A stretch of DNA of 27,678 bases from SZUA-448 sp045627185 (GTDB lineage: Bacteria; Bacillota; Clostridia; Lachnospirales; Lachnospiraceae). Location of the stretch: assembly GCA_045627185.1 (NCBI GenBank), contig JAZQNE010000112.1, positions 1 to 27,678 on the forward strand, written 5' to 3'. Every line of letters starts with the position of its first letter. Position 1 is the stretch's first letter. A program made the translations under genes and the position numbers. Positions 1 to 7,596 of this stretch are shown piece after piece. The notes beneath the pieces are model-generated. The model was given only the letters and a program-made list of their open reading frames with translations. It had not been told where the DNA came from and made no database searches.

Positions 1-1
1 T

Positions 2-568
2 GCATCTGATATTGCAAAAAAACTGACCGGTAAACCATTAATTTTACTTAATTCACATGGGGACGGAGATCACACCTCTGGAACAAATGGTTTTGCAAAT
101 ATTTATATTCATCCCCTAGATTATGTTGGGTGTGAGGTTAAAAATAGATATCCGAATACTTCGATGATACCGCTAAATGACGGAGATATTATCGATTTAG
201 GAAATAGAGCATTAAAAATCATTCACATTCCCGGACACACCAAGGGAAGTGTTGCTTTTTTAGATATAGCAAATAGAGTTTTATATGCAGGAGATTCTGT
301 TCAGAAAGGTCATATTTACATGTTTGGAATGAAGCGATGTCCTGAATTATTTGAAAAATCGCTTGATAAGTTAATTGCCATAAAAAGCGAATATGATTGC
401 ATATATGCTTCGCATGATTCATTTATGCTTTCAAGTGATTATGTAGAAAAGGTAAAAGTGGCATGGGAACATGTTCGTAGTGGTGAGATTTCATATGAAA
501 TGATTGACTTATACGGGAATTTGGTTAAGTCATTTACAACTCCAGTTTGCGGATTTTATATGGAATAG
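2..568 (+). CDS. MBL-fold metallo-hydrolase, C-terminal part (5' end outside window)
   Basis: The reading frame is open from the left edge, so the gene is 5'-truncated by the window; 188 residues are visible. The first metal motif reads HGDGDH near residues 23-28, which is HxDxDH rather than the commoner HxHxDH. It is followed by a PGHTKGS motif (third metal histidine), an AGDS motif (bridging aspartate) and a late YASHDS histidine. This order is that of metallo-beta-lactamase-fold hydrolases, which bind one or two metals and cleave a wide range of esters, thioesters or lactams. The substrate cannot be told from sequence. There is no tightly spaced downstream partner; a terminator lies about 200 bases after the stop. 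The gene is visibly more AT-rich than the exporter region downstream. Confidence is high for the fold and low for the function. Confidence 0.85.
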   Translation, partial: ASDIAKKLTGKPLILLNSHGDGDHTSGTNGFANIYIHPLDYVGCEVKNRYPNTSMIPLNDGDIIDLGNRALKIIHIPGHTKGSVAFLDIANRVLYAGDSVQKGHIYMFGMKRCPELFEKSLDKLIAIKSEYDCIYASHDSFMLSSDYVEKVKVAWEHVRSGEISYEMIDLYGNLVKSFTTPVCGFYME

Positions 569-772
569 TTTATGAGTAATAAATTTCAGTTTAATATGCA
601 TATTATCTACCTTTGTCCTCGAGAGCCCTGGGCAGCCCTCGGTAAGACACTGGTAAGTAACAAATGCTTTGAAAAATGCCCAATTTACGGTACTTTCACA
701 ATGCTAAAAGTTCTCAAAGAGATAAGGATTGCACAACGTATTACGTCTTTGGACAATTCAATACGATTTATT

Positions 773-804
773 ACACCTCAGGACTTCAGTTCTGGGGTGT
801 TTTT
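773..804 (+). terminator. Rho-independent terminator
   Basis: A 9-bp stem pairs ACACCTCAG (773-781) with CTGGGGTGT (792-800), with one G-U pair and a 10-nt loop, followed by a T-run to 804. It probably ends the transcript of the MBL-fold gene. Confidence 0.8.
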
Positions 805-888
805 CATTGCTAGTCTACAGAGTTTTAGTTTTACCGTTGAAGTGTTACGCTGAACCGTATCATAAATAAGTGCAAATTCACAGCAATC

Positions 889-917
889 TTGATTTACAAT
901 AATTTTCATGATAAAAT
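889..917 (+). promoter_or_regulatory. Sigma-A type promoter
   Basis: TTGATT (889-894) and TAAAAT (912-917) are separated by 17 bp. Transcription would start near 924. That lies downstream of an in-frame ATG at 908, so this promoter supports the TTG start at 959 for the next gene. Confidence 0.65.
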
Positions 918-958
918 GCCTAAAAATTCGAATTTACATTAAAAAAAGGAACTTTATT

Positions 959-1600
959 TTGGAAGAAGAAAACTTTGTAAACAGCTGTAATCTGGATCAG
1001 CTCTCAATTGAGATTGATTCTGAAACACGGAATGATAATTATTCAAAAAAGAATAAGAGCCTTGAATGGTTCAAAACCTCCGGAATTATTATTATGGTTC
1101 TGGCGTTTTGCATCGGGTCTGTCGTTGTGCTTTGTGCTTCAATCTTTACCGCAACCTCATATAAGAATTACATCAATAGTAATTTCCACAGAGGTAACTG
1201 GTTTGGTGAACTGAGACTGGTTTTTGGATGTTTTGTTGCCTGTCCGCTCACTTTGATTATTTTTGTCCTCGGCCTGAGGAACTTTTTTAAGGGCAGTAAG
1301 GCGAAAAAAAGACAGAAATCCAAAGAACGTCTGATTGCCGGAGCAATAATAATCGTAATATCATTGATTGTATGGTTTACGGCTGAATATGTTGGCTGCT
1401 TTTTCCATGATATATATATTCGTGGGCTCGGAGGAAATATCGAGTTCGCTTCAAAAACTGTTATGTATTACTTTATCTCGGGAATTGCTTCTTATGAAGT
1501 AATCTGTGGGATATTGTTTCTTGGTTTGGGATTGATTGTCTTCATAATAGGATTATGTAAGTTCATAAAAGGATTACGTGAAAACGATGTTTGCGAATAA
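959..1600 (+). CDS. Four-helix membrane protein of unknown function
   Basis: This is a 213-residue protein with a charged, acidic N-terminal segment of about 40 residues and four predicted membrane helices (about residues 43-66, 86-108, 125-144 and 180-202 counted from the TTG). Each long helix pair is followed by a basic stretch (for example KGSKAKKRQK), which suggests inside loops. I chose the TTG start because AGGAA lies 7 nt upstream of it and because the promoter at 889-917 would start transcription after the alternative ATG at 908. I do not recognise the family. The next small gene overlaps its stop, so the two may be cotranscribed. Confidence 0.7.
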   Translation: MEEENFVNSCNLDQLSIEIDSETRNDNYSKKNKSLEWFKTSGIIIMVLAFCIGSVVVLCASIFTATSYKNYINSNFHRGNWFGELRLVFGCFVACPLTLIIFVLGLRNFFKGSKAKKRQKSKERLIAGAIIIVISLIVWFTAEYVGCFFHDIYIRGLGGNIEFASKTVMYYFISGIASYEVICGILFLGLGLIVFIIGLCKFIKGLRENDVCE

Positions 1601-1821
1601 GACGTGAAAAGGCCGGAACCAATCGCAAAACCAAATCAAACAAGGATTCCGCACTGAAATGCTTTGTGTTCTTTCTGATCAGCCAGCCGCTTGTTTATCT
1701 GTTGCAGGTGCCGTTTAACTCACAGGGATGGGAACTTTTCAATTACTACAAGCTCTGGTTTATTTGGACTGCTATTTGCCTTCCCATGGGCTTCATCGGC
1801 TATTACATTAAGAATAAATAA
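1591..1821 (+). CDS. Small two-helix membrane protein, unknown function
   Basis: The 76 codons begin at a TTG that overlaps the preceding stop by 10 bases. The product has a basic N-terminus (about 20 residues), then two hydrophobic segments: FVFFLISQPLVYLLQVPF and a later stretch that includes LWFIWTAICLPMGFIGYY. The shape is a short hairpin membrane protein. No good ribosome binding site precedes the TTG, so expression would depend on translational coupling to the upstream gene, or the true start is elsewhere. I do not recognise a named family. No terminator is visible after it. Confidence 0.5.
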   Translation: MRIRREKAGTNRKTKSNKDSALKCFVFFLISQPLVYLLQVPFNSQGWELFNYYKLWFIWTAICLPMGFIGYYIKNK

Positions 1822-1920
1822 TAAATAATATCATAATGTATGAACCATGATTTGCCGATACACAATATGATGTGTTAAATTTCGCTTTTTGCAAATTTCA
1901 TCTATTGTTCGGAGGAAATC

Positions 1921-2841
1921 ATGGTTCATATTTTTATTATCAATTCACATGCCGGTAACAACAGGTTTTCAGCGGGGCTCAGAAGACACCTTGCGGCCGA
2001 ACACAGCGATCTTGAATATTACATTTTCCATACCCGCAAAGCACGTGATGAGCGTAATCTTATGAAAGAGATTCTCAGGCTTTTCGGCTCCAAAAAAATA
2101 AGGGTTTACTGCTGCGGCGGGTCTGGGACAATAAGCAATGCGATATACGGCATAGAAGATTTCAGCAATCTTGAGTTTGCATTTTATCCGAAGGGGTTCA
2201 CCAACGATTTCCTTAAAGTGTTCGGAAACGATGAAAGCAGATTCGGCGATATCGATGAACTTATTAACGGCGAAGCGGTAAATATCGATTATATTAAGAC
2301 AAATCACGGCAACTGCCTCAATACATTCTCAATCGGTCTTGATTCCGAACAGGTCAGACGTATGGAGGAATTCAGAGATACAAGTGTATTGGGCAAGCTT
2401 GTTCCTTACACGCTTGGCTTTATATACGGAATTCTTTTTTCAAAACCCAAAGAACTGGAAATTGAAATTGACGGTGAGAACAAAATCATTGAGCGGTCAT
2501 CGGAACTGTTCTTCGGAAACGGAGCCGTAATTGGCGGAAAACTCTGGTTTGATACTAATCCTGTCATTACCGACGGAAAGGCACGCGTTGTAATTTACAA
2601 GCATGTCGGATTCGGAAAAATGATTGCAACACTTTTGAAACATACAAAAAAACAACTCGGGAAACCCGAACTTATCAGATTTGACGGCTATGCCACTTCA
2701 ATTACGGTAAGAAAACATGACGGTACAACCTTAAGATTTGACTATGACGGTGAACTTCAGGAATTCCAGCGTGACTGGACTGCTGAAATCGTTAACGGAG
2801 GATTGCCGTTTGTCGTACCGAAAGGAGTTGAGGTTAAATGA
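1921..2841 (+). CDS. Diacylglycerol/lipid kinase family protein
   Basis: This 306-residue protein has the layout of the DagK/LCB5 lipid kinase family, cytosolic enzymes that transfer phosphate from ATP to diacylglycerol or related lipids. The nucleotide loop reads GGSGT at residues 66-70, where the family normally has GGDGT, and the second motif reads KGFTNDF at 91-97 (family: GTxNDF). The later family features are present: NTFSIGLD, GNGAVIGG, a DGKARV strand and a DYDGE segment that supplies the usual acidic residue. GGAGG sits 7 nt upstream of the ATG. The stop overlaps the next start (ATGA), so it is translationally coupled to two membrane signalling proteins. The Asp-to-Ser change in the first motif may alter metal handling or reduce activity. 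The fold call is strong; the exact substrate is not determinable. Confidence 0.85.
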   Translation: MVHIFIINSHAGNNRFSAGLRRHLAAEHSDLEYYIFHTRKARDERNLMKEILRLFGSKKIRVYCCGGSGTISNAIYGIEDFSNLEFAFYPKGFTNDFLKVFGNDESRFGDIDELINGEAVNIDYIKTNHGNCLNTFSIGLDSEQVRRMEEFRDTSVLGKLVPYTLGFIYGILFSKPKELEIEIDGENKIIERSSELFFGNGAVIGGKLWFDTNPVITDGKARVVIYKHVGFGKMIATLLKHTKKQLGKPELIRFDGYATSITVRKHDGTTLRFDYDGELQEFQRDWTAEIVNGGLPFVVPKGVEVK

Positions 2842-3428
2842 ATGACATTACAAATAAAGGACAGGTTTTATCGATATTTGTATATATTGCCTACGGACTT
2901 ATGCTCCTGATCGGTATGTTTGTACTTGCTCCCGGCTTCAATACAATTGCAATTGCGATGCTGTTTTTCTGGGGCGTTACTTCAGCTGTTATGATTGCAA
3001 TCCGCCTGTCGGATTTGCGACATTCCATGGCTTACAAAATGCTGTATATCATGTCGGCCTGTATTTTGGCGACACTCGGACAGATATATATGCATGCATC
3101 GTATATGCTGCTTCTGGAATTCGGAGTTCTTTGGCTTACAACAATCACTTTTCTTGACAAATCGTGTTTTAGGGCATTGGTTGCACTGCAGCTTATGTGT
3201 ATTCTGTTTCTGTTTATTGTTCCGCATGAAGTTTCGGGAATGGAAGAGTTTTCAATCCCCGGTTTTGCTTTCTGTTTTATCGGCTTGCTGATTGCCGACT
3301 GGATTGGGCAGATTATTATAAACATCCTGATTCAATACGATGAGGAAACACAGGAATACGAACGCAGCCTTGACGACCTTCTTGACGTAATTGAGGCGCA
3401 GAGCGGAAATGATGGAGGAAAACGATGA
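2838..3428 (+). CDS. Six-helix membrane sensor-like protein without output domain
   Basis: This 196-residue protein has about six hydrophobic helices (near residues 10-30, 35-55, 68-85, 88-106, 112-130 and 141-166) and a short cytosolic tail containing QEYERSLDDLLDVIEAQ. That tail resembles the helix that, in large Lachnospiraceae hybrid histidine kinases, connects the N-terminal membrane sensor to the kinase core. Here the protein stops right after it. It starts and ends in ATGA overlaps with its neighbours, so it is coupled both to the lipid kinase homologue and to the diguanylate cyclase. The inference is a stand-alone sensor or scaffold acting on its neighbours; no catalytic domain is present. 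Confidence 0.8.
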   Translation: MNDITNKGQVLSIFVYIAYGLMLLIGMFVLAPGFNTIAIAMLFFWGVTSAVMIAIRLSDLRHSMAYKMLYIMSACILATLGQIYMHASYMLLLEFGVLWLTTITFLDKSCFRALVALQLMCILFLFIVPHEVSGMEEFSIPGFAFCFIGLLIADWIGQIIINILIQYDEETQEYERSLDDLLDVIEAQSGNDGGKR

Positions 3429-4585
3429 ATCAATTTTACAAACTTGCATTTTCAATGGCATTTCAGACACCGTTGTTGTGCCTGATTTTATGTATTTTCG
3501 TTTTTGTTACCATCGGAAGAAACGGAATGACACGATTGCAGCATTTTCTTTTGAAAACATATGCAATAGCGACCATTCTTCTTCTGGCTGTGGAAATATT
3601 GTCAGGATTGTTCATGTACGATATTTTCGGAGCGAGCCCCAAAATACAGACCTGGCTTTTGGTCGTAGCCTACACGATTATGCTTCTTATAGCGATTATC
3701 TGGTGCGAATACTGTCTTGCCAAAAGTCATAATCCTTCGCCTCTTTTGATGAGAATCATCCGAACCGGCTATTTCTTTGTATTTGTTGCGATTACGGCGC
3801 GTATCGCCTTTATGAATTCAAAGCTTTTCATTTATTTTGAGGATTCGACCGCAAAATACGGTCCTCTTGATGATGTGCAAAGTTACGGGTGCATTCTTCT
3901 TTATTTCTTACTTTTGATTCTGCTGATCATGAAAATCTCCGATAAGAACCAGTTTGCTCACAAGGAAGGTTATGGAAAGCTGATTTTCGCTACAAGTATT
4001 ATTTTGATTTCGTCGCTTCTTTATCTGTTCACATGGATTCCCTACCTTGGTCTTATGGGCCATACAATGGTTCTTCTTTACATTTATCAGGGCTCACAGA
4101 GTTCAATCATTTACAGCGATGAGCTGACGCATCTTTCAAACAGACGTCACATGCTGAAAACCATCGATGCAAAAATAAAAGAGAACAGCAACTGGAGCTA
4201 TCTTATTTTCGATGTCAACTTCTTTAAGCAAATTAATGACACCTACGGACACAGTGAAGGCGATCATGCGCTTGAAATAATTGCGTCCGTGCTGAAGAAT
4301 GTTGCTTCCCAAAATGAATCGTCGGCATTCCGCTACGGCGGCGATGAGTTCGTTCTGATCCATGATACAAACGATGAGGAAAAAGTCCGTAATATCTGTT
4401 CGGAAATTGATGCGTGCTTTGACGCTTTCAATAAAGAAGAGAAGCTTCCTTACCTGCTTTCCGTAAGCGGCGGCTATGCAATTTACGGTGAAAATGATGT
4501 AATTACAATCCCCGATATCATGGAACTTGCGGATCAACGCATGTACGAGGATAAACAGAGGAAGAAAGCAAAGAGAAAAGAGTGA
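3425..4585 (+). CDS. Membrane-bound diguanylate cyclase (GGDEF)
   Basis: A membrane module of about seven helices occupies residues 10-225 of 386, followed by a GGDEF domain starting at DELTHLSNRR (residue 232). The metal and substrate elements FDVNFFKQIND and GDHAL are present. The active-site loop is an intact RYGGDEF, with GGDEF at 305-309. The enzyme should make cyclic di-GMP from two GTP on the inner face of the membrane. The RxxD product-inhibition site expected just upstream of the loop is absent (the region reads SQNESSAF). The gene starts in an ATGA overlap with the preceding membrane protein and is the last gene of the operon; a strong terminator follows 32 bases later. Confidence 0.93.
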   Translation: MNQFYKLAFSMAFQTPLLCLILCIFVFVTIGRNGMTRLQHFLLKTYAIATILLLAVEILSGLFMYDIFGASPKIQTWLLVVAYTIMLLIAIIWCEYCLAKSHNPSPLLMRIIRTGYFFVFVAITARIAFMNSKLFIYFEDSTAKYGPLDDVQSYGCILLYFLLLILLIMKISDKNQFAHKEGYGKLIFATSIILISSLLYLFTWIPYLGLMGHTMVLLYIYQGSQSSIIYSDELTHLSNRRHMLKTIDAKIKENSNWSYLIFDVNFFKQINDTYGHSEGDHALEIIASVLKNVASQNESSAFRYGGDEFVLIHDTNDEEKVRNICSEIDACFDAFNKEEKLPYLLSVSGGYAIYGENDVITIPDIMELADQRMYEDKQRKKAKRKE

Positions 4586-4616
4586 ACCGAATTTCTATGA
4601 TATTTCCAATCCTGTA

Positions 4617-4654
4617 CCTCCCGGCCGGATAACACGGCAGGGAGGGCTTTTTTT
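4617..4654 (+). terminator. Rho-independent terminator after the GGDEF operon
   Basis: CCTCCC (4617-4622) pairs with GGGAGG (4640-4645), with an inner GCCG/CGGC extension, and is followed by a T-run (4648-4654). Confidence 0.92.
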
Positions 4655-4709
4655 ATGCCTTGGTGTATAAAAGGTTTTGAATCTAAAAAAAAAAATTTTA
4701 AAAAAATTG

Positions 4710-4738
4710 TAGCCACCTGTTTTTTTGGTTCGTATAAA
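4710..4738 (+). promoter_or_regulatory. Candidate ECF sigma promoter, copy A
   Basis: TAGC (4710-4713), a T-rich spacer of 17 nt, then CGTATAAA (4731-4738). The same arrangement, TAGC plus 16 nt plus CGTATAAA, occurs at 15833-15860, directly downstream of the ECF sigma factor gene. CGT-type -10 boxes are typical of ECF sigma factors. The -35 assignment is weak because the two copies share only TAGC and the T-rich spacer. Confidence 0.45.
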
Positions 4739-4803
4739 GAAGTGTAAGAAACAAAACAACAAATAAAAAACGTAAGAAAATTACAAAGAAAGGAGACTGC
4801 ATT

Positions 4804-4815
4804 ATGTGGTGGTAA
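4804..4815 (+). other. Three-codon mini-ORF (Met-Trp-Trp) with strong ribosome binding site
   Basis: AAAGGAG (4789-4795) lies 8 nt upstream of ATG TGG TGG TAA. It could be a leader peptide, a ribosome-loading site, or the relic of the start of a lost gene. No continuation of the frame makes a longer protein. Confidence 0.3.
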
Positions 4816-4883
4816 ACAAATAGAAACGAATAAAATAAGGTCTTTCAAAAAACGTGACCAAAAGCAAAAATATCTCCCCATCA

Positions 4884-4939
4884 ACGCGCTGCCGGCACCC
4901 CAACAAATTGTAATTTCAAATTACAGAACGGCAGCGCGT
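4884..4939 (+). repeat. Nested inverted repeat in the lipoprotein leader
   Basis: The 11-bp perfect outer arms are ACGCGCTGCCG (4884-4894) and CGGCAGCGCGT (4929-4939). They enclose an 8-bp perfect inner repeat, TGTAATTT (4909-4916) and AAATTACA (4918-4925). No T-run follows, so it is not a standard terminator. It may be a regulatory RNA structure or a protein-binding site. Confidence 0.7.
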
Positions 4940-5047
4940 ACCCTACTAAAATAATCCAAAATAAAGAAGTTTTTTATTTTGATTCATATATATATTCAGA
5001 AAGCACTCCAATGCTCAGCAAATAACAGAAAAGAGAGGATGGAAATA

Positions 5048-7381
5048 ATGAAAAAAAGATTAATCGCAATCCTGATGACAGTAATAATGGCATTAGAACT
5101 TGTCGGATGTACCGGAAAGAAAACAACAAAAGAAATCAAGGTAACAGATTACAAACTGGACATTGTGGAAGGTGCCTGCTTTGAGTGGAAGAGCGTAAAA
5201 GGTGCTGACTCCTACCGAATTTACAGAGGTGAACTCGGAGAGACAATCGCAGATGTCGAAGTTGCCGACATCAAAGCTGATAATTGCAAAACTTATTCAT
5301 ATAAGAGCGGCATTTTCAGTGAAGATAATCAGAACGGTTTTGGATATGGAATGCATGATGCATATCAGATCAAAGCTGTAAAGACAACAGACAATGGTGA
5401 AAAAATCATAGCAGAAAGTGAGATTTACAGAGTATATAATGAGTGTGGCGAAAACGGTATCATAATGAGCTACGCGGATTACGCGAAGAAGGCCGTTGAC
5501 CTGACACAGCAGGCAATGCAGGCACTTGGCATTGACAAGATGGGCGCTTACGGAAAGGGCCTGAATGAGTTCCTTGGAAGAATTTCAAAGGGCATCGGTT
5601 TTACAAGCACGATTCTTAATTTCCTTGGATTTGGCGGCAAGGGTGATGCATCACTGACATTAAAAATGTACGATGAAATCCGGCAAATGCATGAAGAACT
5701 CATTGCGGTATCAAACAAATTGGATAATGTAAATGCAGCTGTTCACAAGGTTTCTGAAAATCTTAACCAGTTCCGCGCAGAAAGCGAGTTCAGAGAGCTT
5801 TCAAGCAGATCCGAAATGCTTTACGGCGAGTGGACAGCTTTCGAACAGACATACATTGAAAATGGAATGGAAGACCTGCTCGACAGATATAACTGGCTTA
5901 TCCGTGACGGAATTGAGGAATGGTGCAAAAACAAGACAGAAACTGCACGTAATTCATATGACATTGACAATACACAGATTATCCTGATTATTGATCCTCA
6001 GACAGGAGAGCTTGTTTTCACGCGTGAGAATGAAATCCCCAAGGACGCAGCCGGATATCCTTATGTTATTCTGAAAGCCGGCTGCCTTCCGGAAACAATG
6101 AAAAACTGGACAATCGATACATACAGTGACCTGCTTGCAACTGCAATCAGAGTTAATCTTGAGAATGCACTTGAAAGTAATGACTCTTCTAAAATTGCAG
6201 CAGTAATTGAAACCGGAAACTTCCCCGAATTAACGGCAGCAGGCTGGTCAGCACTTGATGACAGCAAAAAAGAAGAACTTCTCAACCGTATTTGTGCACT
6301 TGCAAATGATGAGCTCCTTTACCGTATCAGCGTAATTAAAATCAATGAAAACCCGACATTCGTCCGCGAGGTAATTGTAGGATTTAAGAATTACTGTACA
6401 AACCTGATCGGAAAACGTGGAACCGGTATTGATGCATTCCTTCAGTCAATGTACCTTACAGCCTGCTTTGAAGGCGAAATCAAGGACGATTACCGTTCCT
6501 TCTGTACAAACATGATGGCTGAAACTTGTGAATACGCAGTGTTCGCACTTGATGTGGCAGGTAAATCAGACAAGACTACAAAGGATCCTAATGACACCGC
6601 AAGCGATGTAAACGTAATCGGTTCAAAGTGGTGCAAAACCGTTGAAACCATTAACGGAGCACTTCAGAACGGACTGACCGGATATGATGACTACTGTTAC
6701 GTTGTCGGAAGCAGAGTTGATATACTTCCCATTATAGTAACCATGACATACAGTTCTTACAGTTATGAAACAACTGCGAGAGAAGAAGGTACCTCACTTA
6801 AAGCCCGAGTAAAGTATGATGGTGACATAACCGCCAATATGCTTTCAAAAAATGATGCACTTGTTCTGAACATGCTCTTTTTGGCAAAACAATCAACTTC
6901 GTACCTTGATTTCCTTAAGCTTTACCTTAAAACAGCCGGGTCGGTTGCAGATACCGACAAATATCTGGCGGCCTGGAACCCGACACCCGTGGGGTTTGAT
7001 GAAAGCGATAAATCAATTGTCGTAACATATGGAAATTACGGAAACGTTAAAGGACAGACCTTCGGAGAAGTGCTTGCGCGTTCGGCCAACCACTTCCTGT
7101 CTAAAAAAATTGTCGGTGACTATATTGATACAACCACCGCGACGCTTAACGAATATGCTACACTTGCAATGCTGCATGTATTTAAGCAGGGCAAAGATTA
7201 TGACTGCATACGGGAAGCTATCTGGCCTGAAGGACGGGCAACAGCCCATGATATTACTCCAAGAGTATATTACGATGCAGAACGTTCTGACATATACACC
7301 ATGATTCGGATTGCAACAGAACCTGCTGCACTGACAGTTTCAGGAACCGTTTATAATCCGCTTGATTCTCTCAACAAATAA
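5048..7381 (+). CDS. Large lipoprotein, unknown function
   Basis: This 777-residue protein starts with a type II signal peptide whose lipobox is LVGC, with the lipidated cysteine at residue 21. Residues of about 30-130 look like a fibronectin-III-type sandwich (FEWKSVKGADSYRIYRG). A helical region follows from about 142. It has a glycine-rich hydrophobic stretch at 184-197 (GFTSTILNFLGFGG), then a heptad-rich helix around 205-262. The remaining 500 residues match nothing I know. I chose the ATG at 5048 because AGGA lies 8 nt upstream and the signal peptide starts there; a TTG at 4979 and an ATG at 5039 are alternatives. The hydrophobic-hairpin-plus-coil layout recalls helical pore-forming proteins, but that is only a resemblance. 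The gene lies just upstream of the peptide exporter and has its own terminator. Confidence 0.85.
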   Translation: MKKRLIAILMTVIMALELVGCTGKKTTKEIKVTDYKLDIVEGACFEWKSVKGADSYRIYRGELGETIADVEVADIKADNCKTYSYKSGIFSEDNQNGFGYGMHDAYQIKAVKTTDNGEKIIAESEIYRVYNECGENGIIMSYADYAKKAVDLTQQAMQALGIDKMGAYGKGLNEFLGRISKGIGFTSTILNFLGFGGKGDASLTLKMYDEIRQMHEELIAVSNKLDNVNAAVHKVSENLNQFRAESEFRELSSRSEMLYGEWTAFEQTYIENGMEDLLDRYNWLIRDGIEEWCKNKTETARNSYDIDNTQIILIIDPQTGELVFTRENEIPKDAAGYPYVILKAGCLPETMKNWTIDTYSDLLATAIRVNLENALESNDSSKIAAVIETGNFPELTAAGWSALDDSKKEELLNRICALANDELLYRISVIKINENPTFVREVIVGFKNYCTNLIGKRGTGIDAFLQSMYLTACFEGEIKDDYRSFCTNMMAETCEYAVFALDVAGKSDKTTKDPNDTASDVNVIGSKWCKTVETINGALQNGLTGYDDYCYVVGSRVDILPIIVTMTYSSYSYETTAREEGTSLKARVKYDGDITANMLSKNDALVLNMLFLAKQSTSYLDFLKLYLKTAGSVADTDKYLAAWNPTPVGFDESDKSIVVTYGNYGNVKGQTFGEVLARSANHFLSKKIVGDYIDTTTATLNEYATLAMLHVFKQGKDYDCIREAIWPEGRATAHDITPRVYYDAERSDIYTMIRIATEPAALTVSGTVYNPLDSLNK

Positions 7382-7386
7382 AGTGA

Positions 7387-7412
7387 AAATATTAGATCCA
7401 TCCCTAATATTT
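7387..7412 (+). repeat. Inverted repeat just after the lipoprotein stop
   Basis: AAATATTAG (7387-7395) and CTAATATTT (7404-7412) form a perfect 9-bp stem with an 8-nt loop directly upstream of the main terminator. It may stabilise the 3' end of the mRNA. Confidence 0.55.
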
Positions 7413-7415
7413 CAG

Positions 7416-7453
7416 CCAAAAGGCCTGTCGGTAAGTCCGGCGGGCCTTTTTGG
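7416..7453. terminator. Probable bidirectional terminator
   Basis: A stem of about 16 bp starts CCAAAAGGCC (7416-7425) and ends GGCCTTTTTGG (7443-7453), with two G-U pairs and a 5-nt loop. The A-run and T-run lie inside the arms, so it could work on both strands. It separates the lipoprotein gene from the exporter operon. Confidence 0.85.
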
Positions 7454-7518
7454 CATATGCGGATTTTGTGATACCGGGTCGGAAGTATTGGCATTTGCCG
7501 ATGCGGTTTACAATTTGC

Positions 7519-7547
7519 TTGATGTTTATATGCAGAATATTTATAAT
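7519..7547 (+). promoter_or_regulatory. Sigma-A type promoter of the exporter operon
   Basis: TTGATG (7519-7524), a 17-bp spacer and a consensus TATAAT (7542-7547), about 40 bases upstream of the first exporter gene. The operon therefore appears to have a housekeeping promoter rather than the CGTATAAA-type element. Confidence 0.75.
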
Positions 7548-7596
7548 TATCTTGATATAATATGTTTTCAAGAAAAACACTAGGGAGAAAATCGGC

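Larger units (their letters stand above)
569..958. other. 390-base intergenic stretch with terminator and promoter
   Basis: I see no convincing gene here. An ORF of 93 codons (572-853) runs across the hairpin terminator at 773-804, has no ribosome binding site, and matches no family I recognise. A GC-richer segment at about 620-645 contains CGAG...CTCG complementarity and may form a small structure. The right end carries the promoter for the membrane protein gene that starts at 959. Confidence 0.5.
4655..5047 (+). other. Long leader region ahead of the lipoprotein gene
   Basis: This stretch of about 390 bases is very A-rich and has no ordinary gene. In order it holds a candidate ECF-type promoter (4710-4738), a perfect Shine-Dalgarno sequence followed by a three-codon ORF (4804-4815), a long inverted repeat (4884-4939), and the ribosome binding site of the lipoprotein gene. 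If the promoter is used, the transcript has an untranslated leader of about 300 nt. Confidence 0.6.

Noticed and set aside
572..853. 93-codon ORF after the MBL-fold gene
   Set aside because: It has no ribosome binding site, crosses a clear hairpin terminator (773-804), and has an unnatural composition for a protein.
1852..1881. Possible promoter TTGCCG-18-TAAATT before the lipid kinase operon
   Set aside because: Both boxes match consensus at only four of six positions and the spacer is 18 bp. Not distinguishable from AT-rich background.
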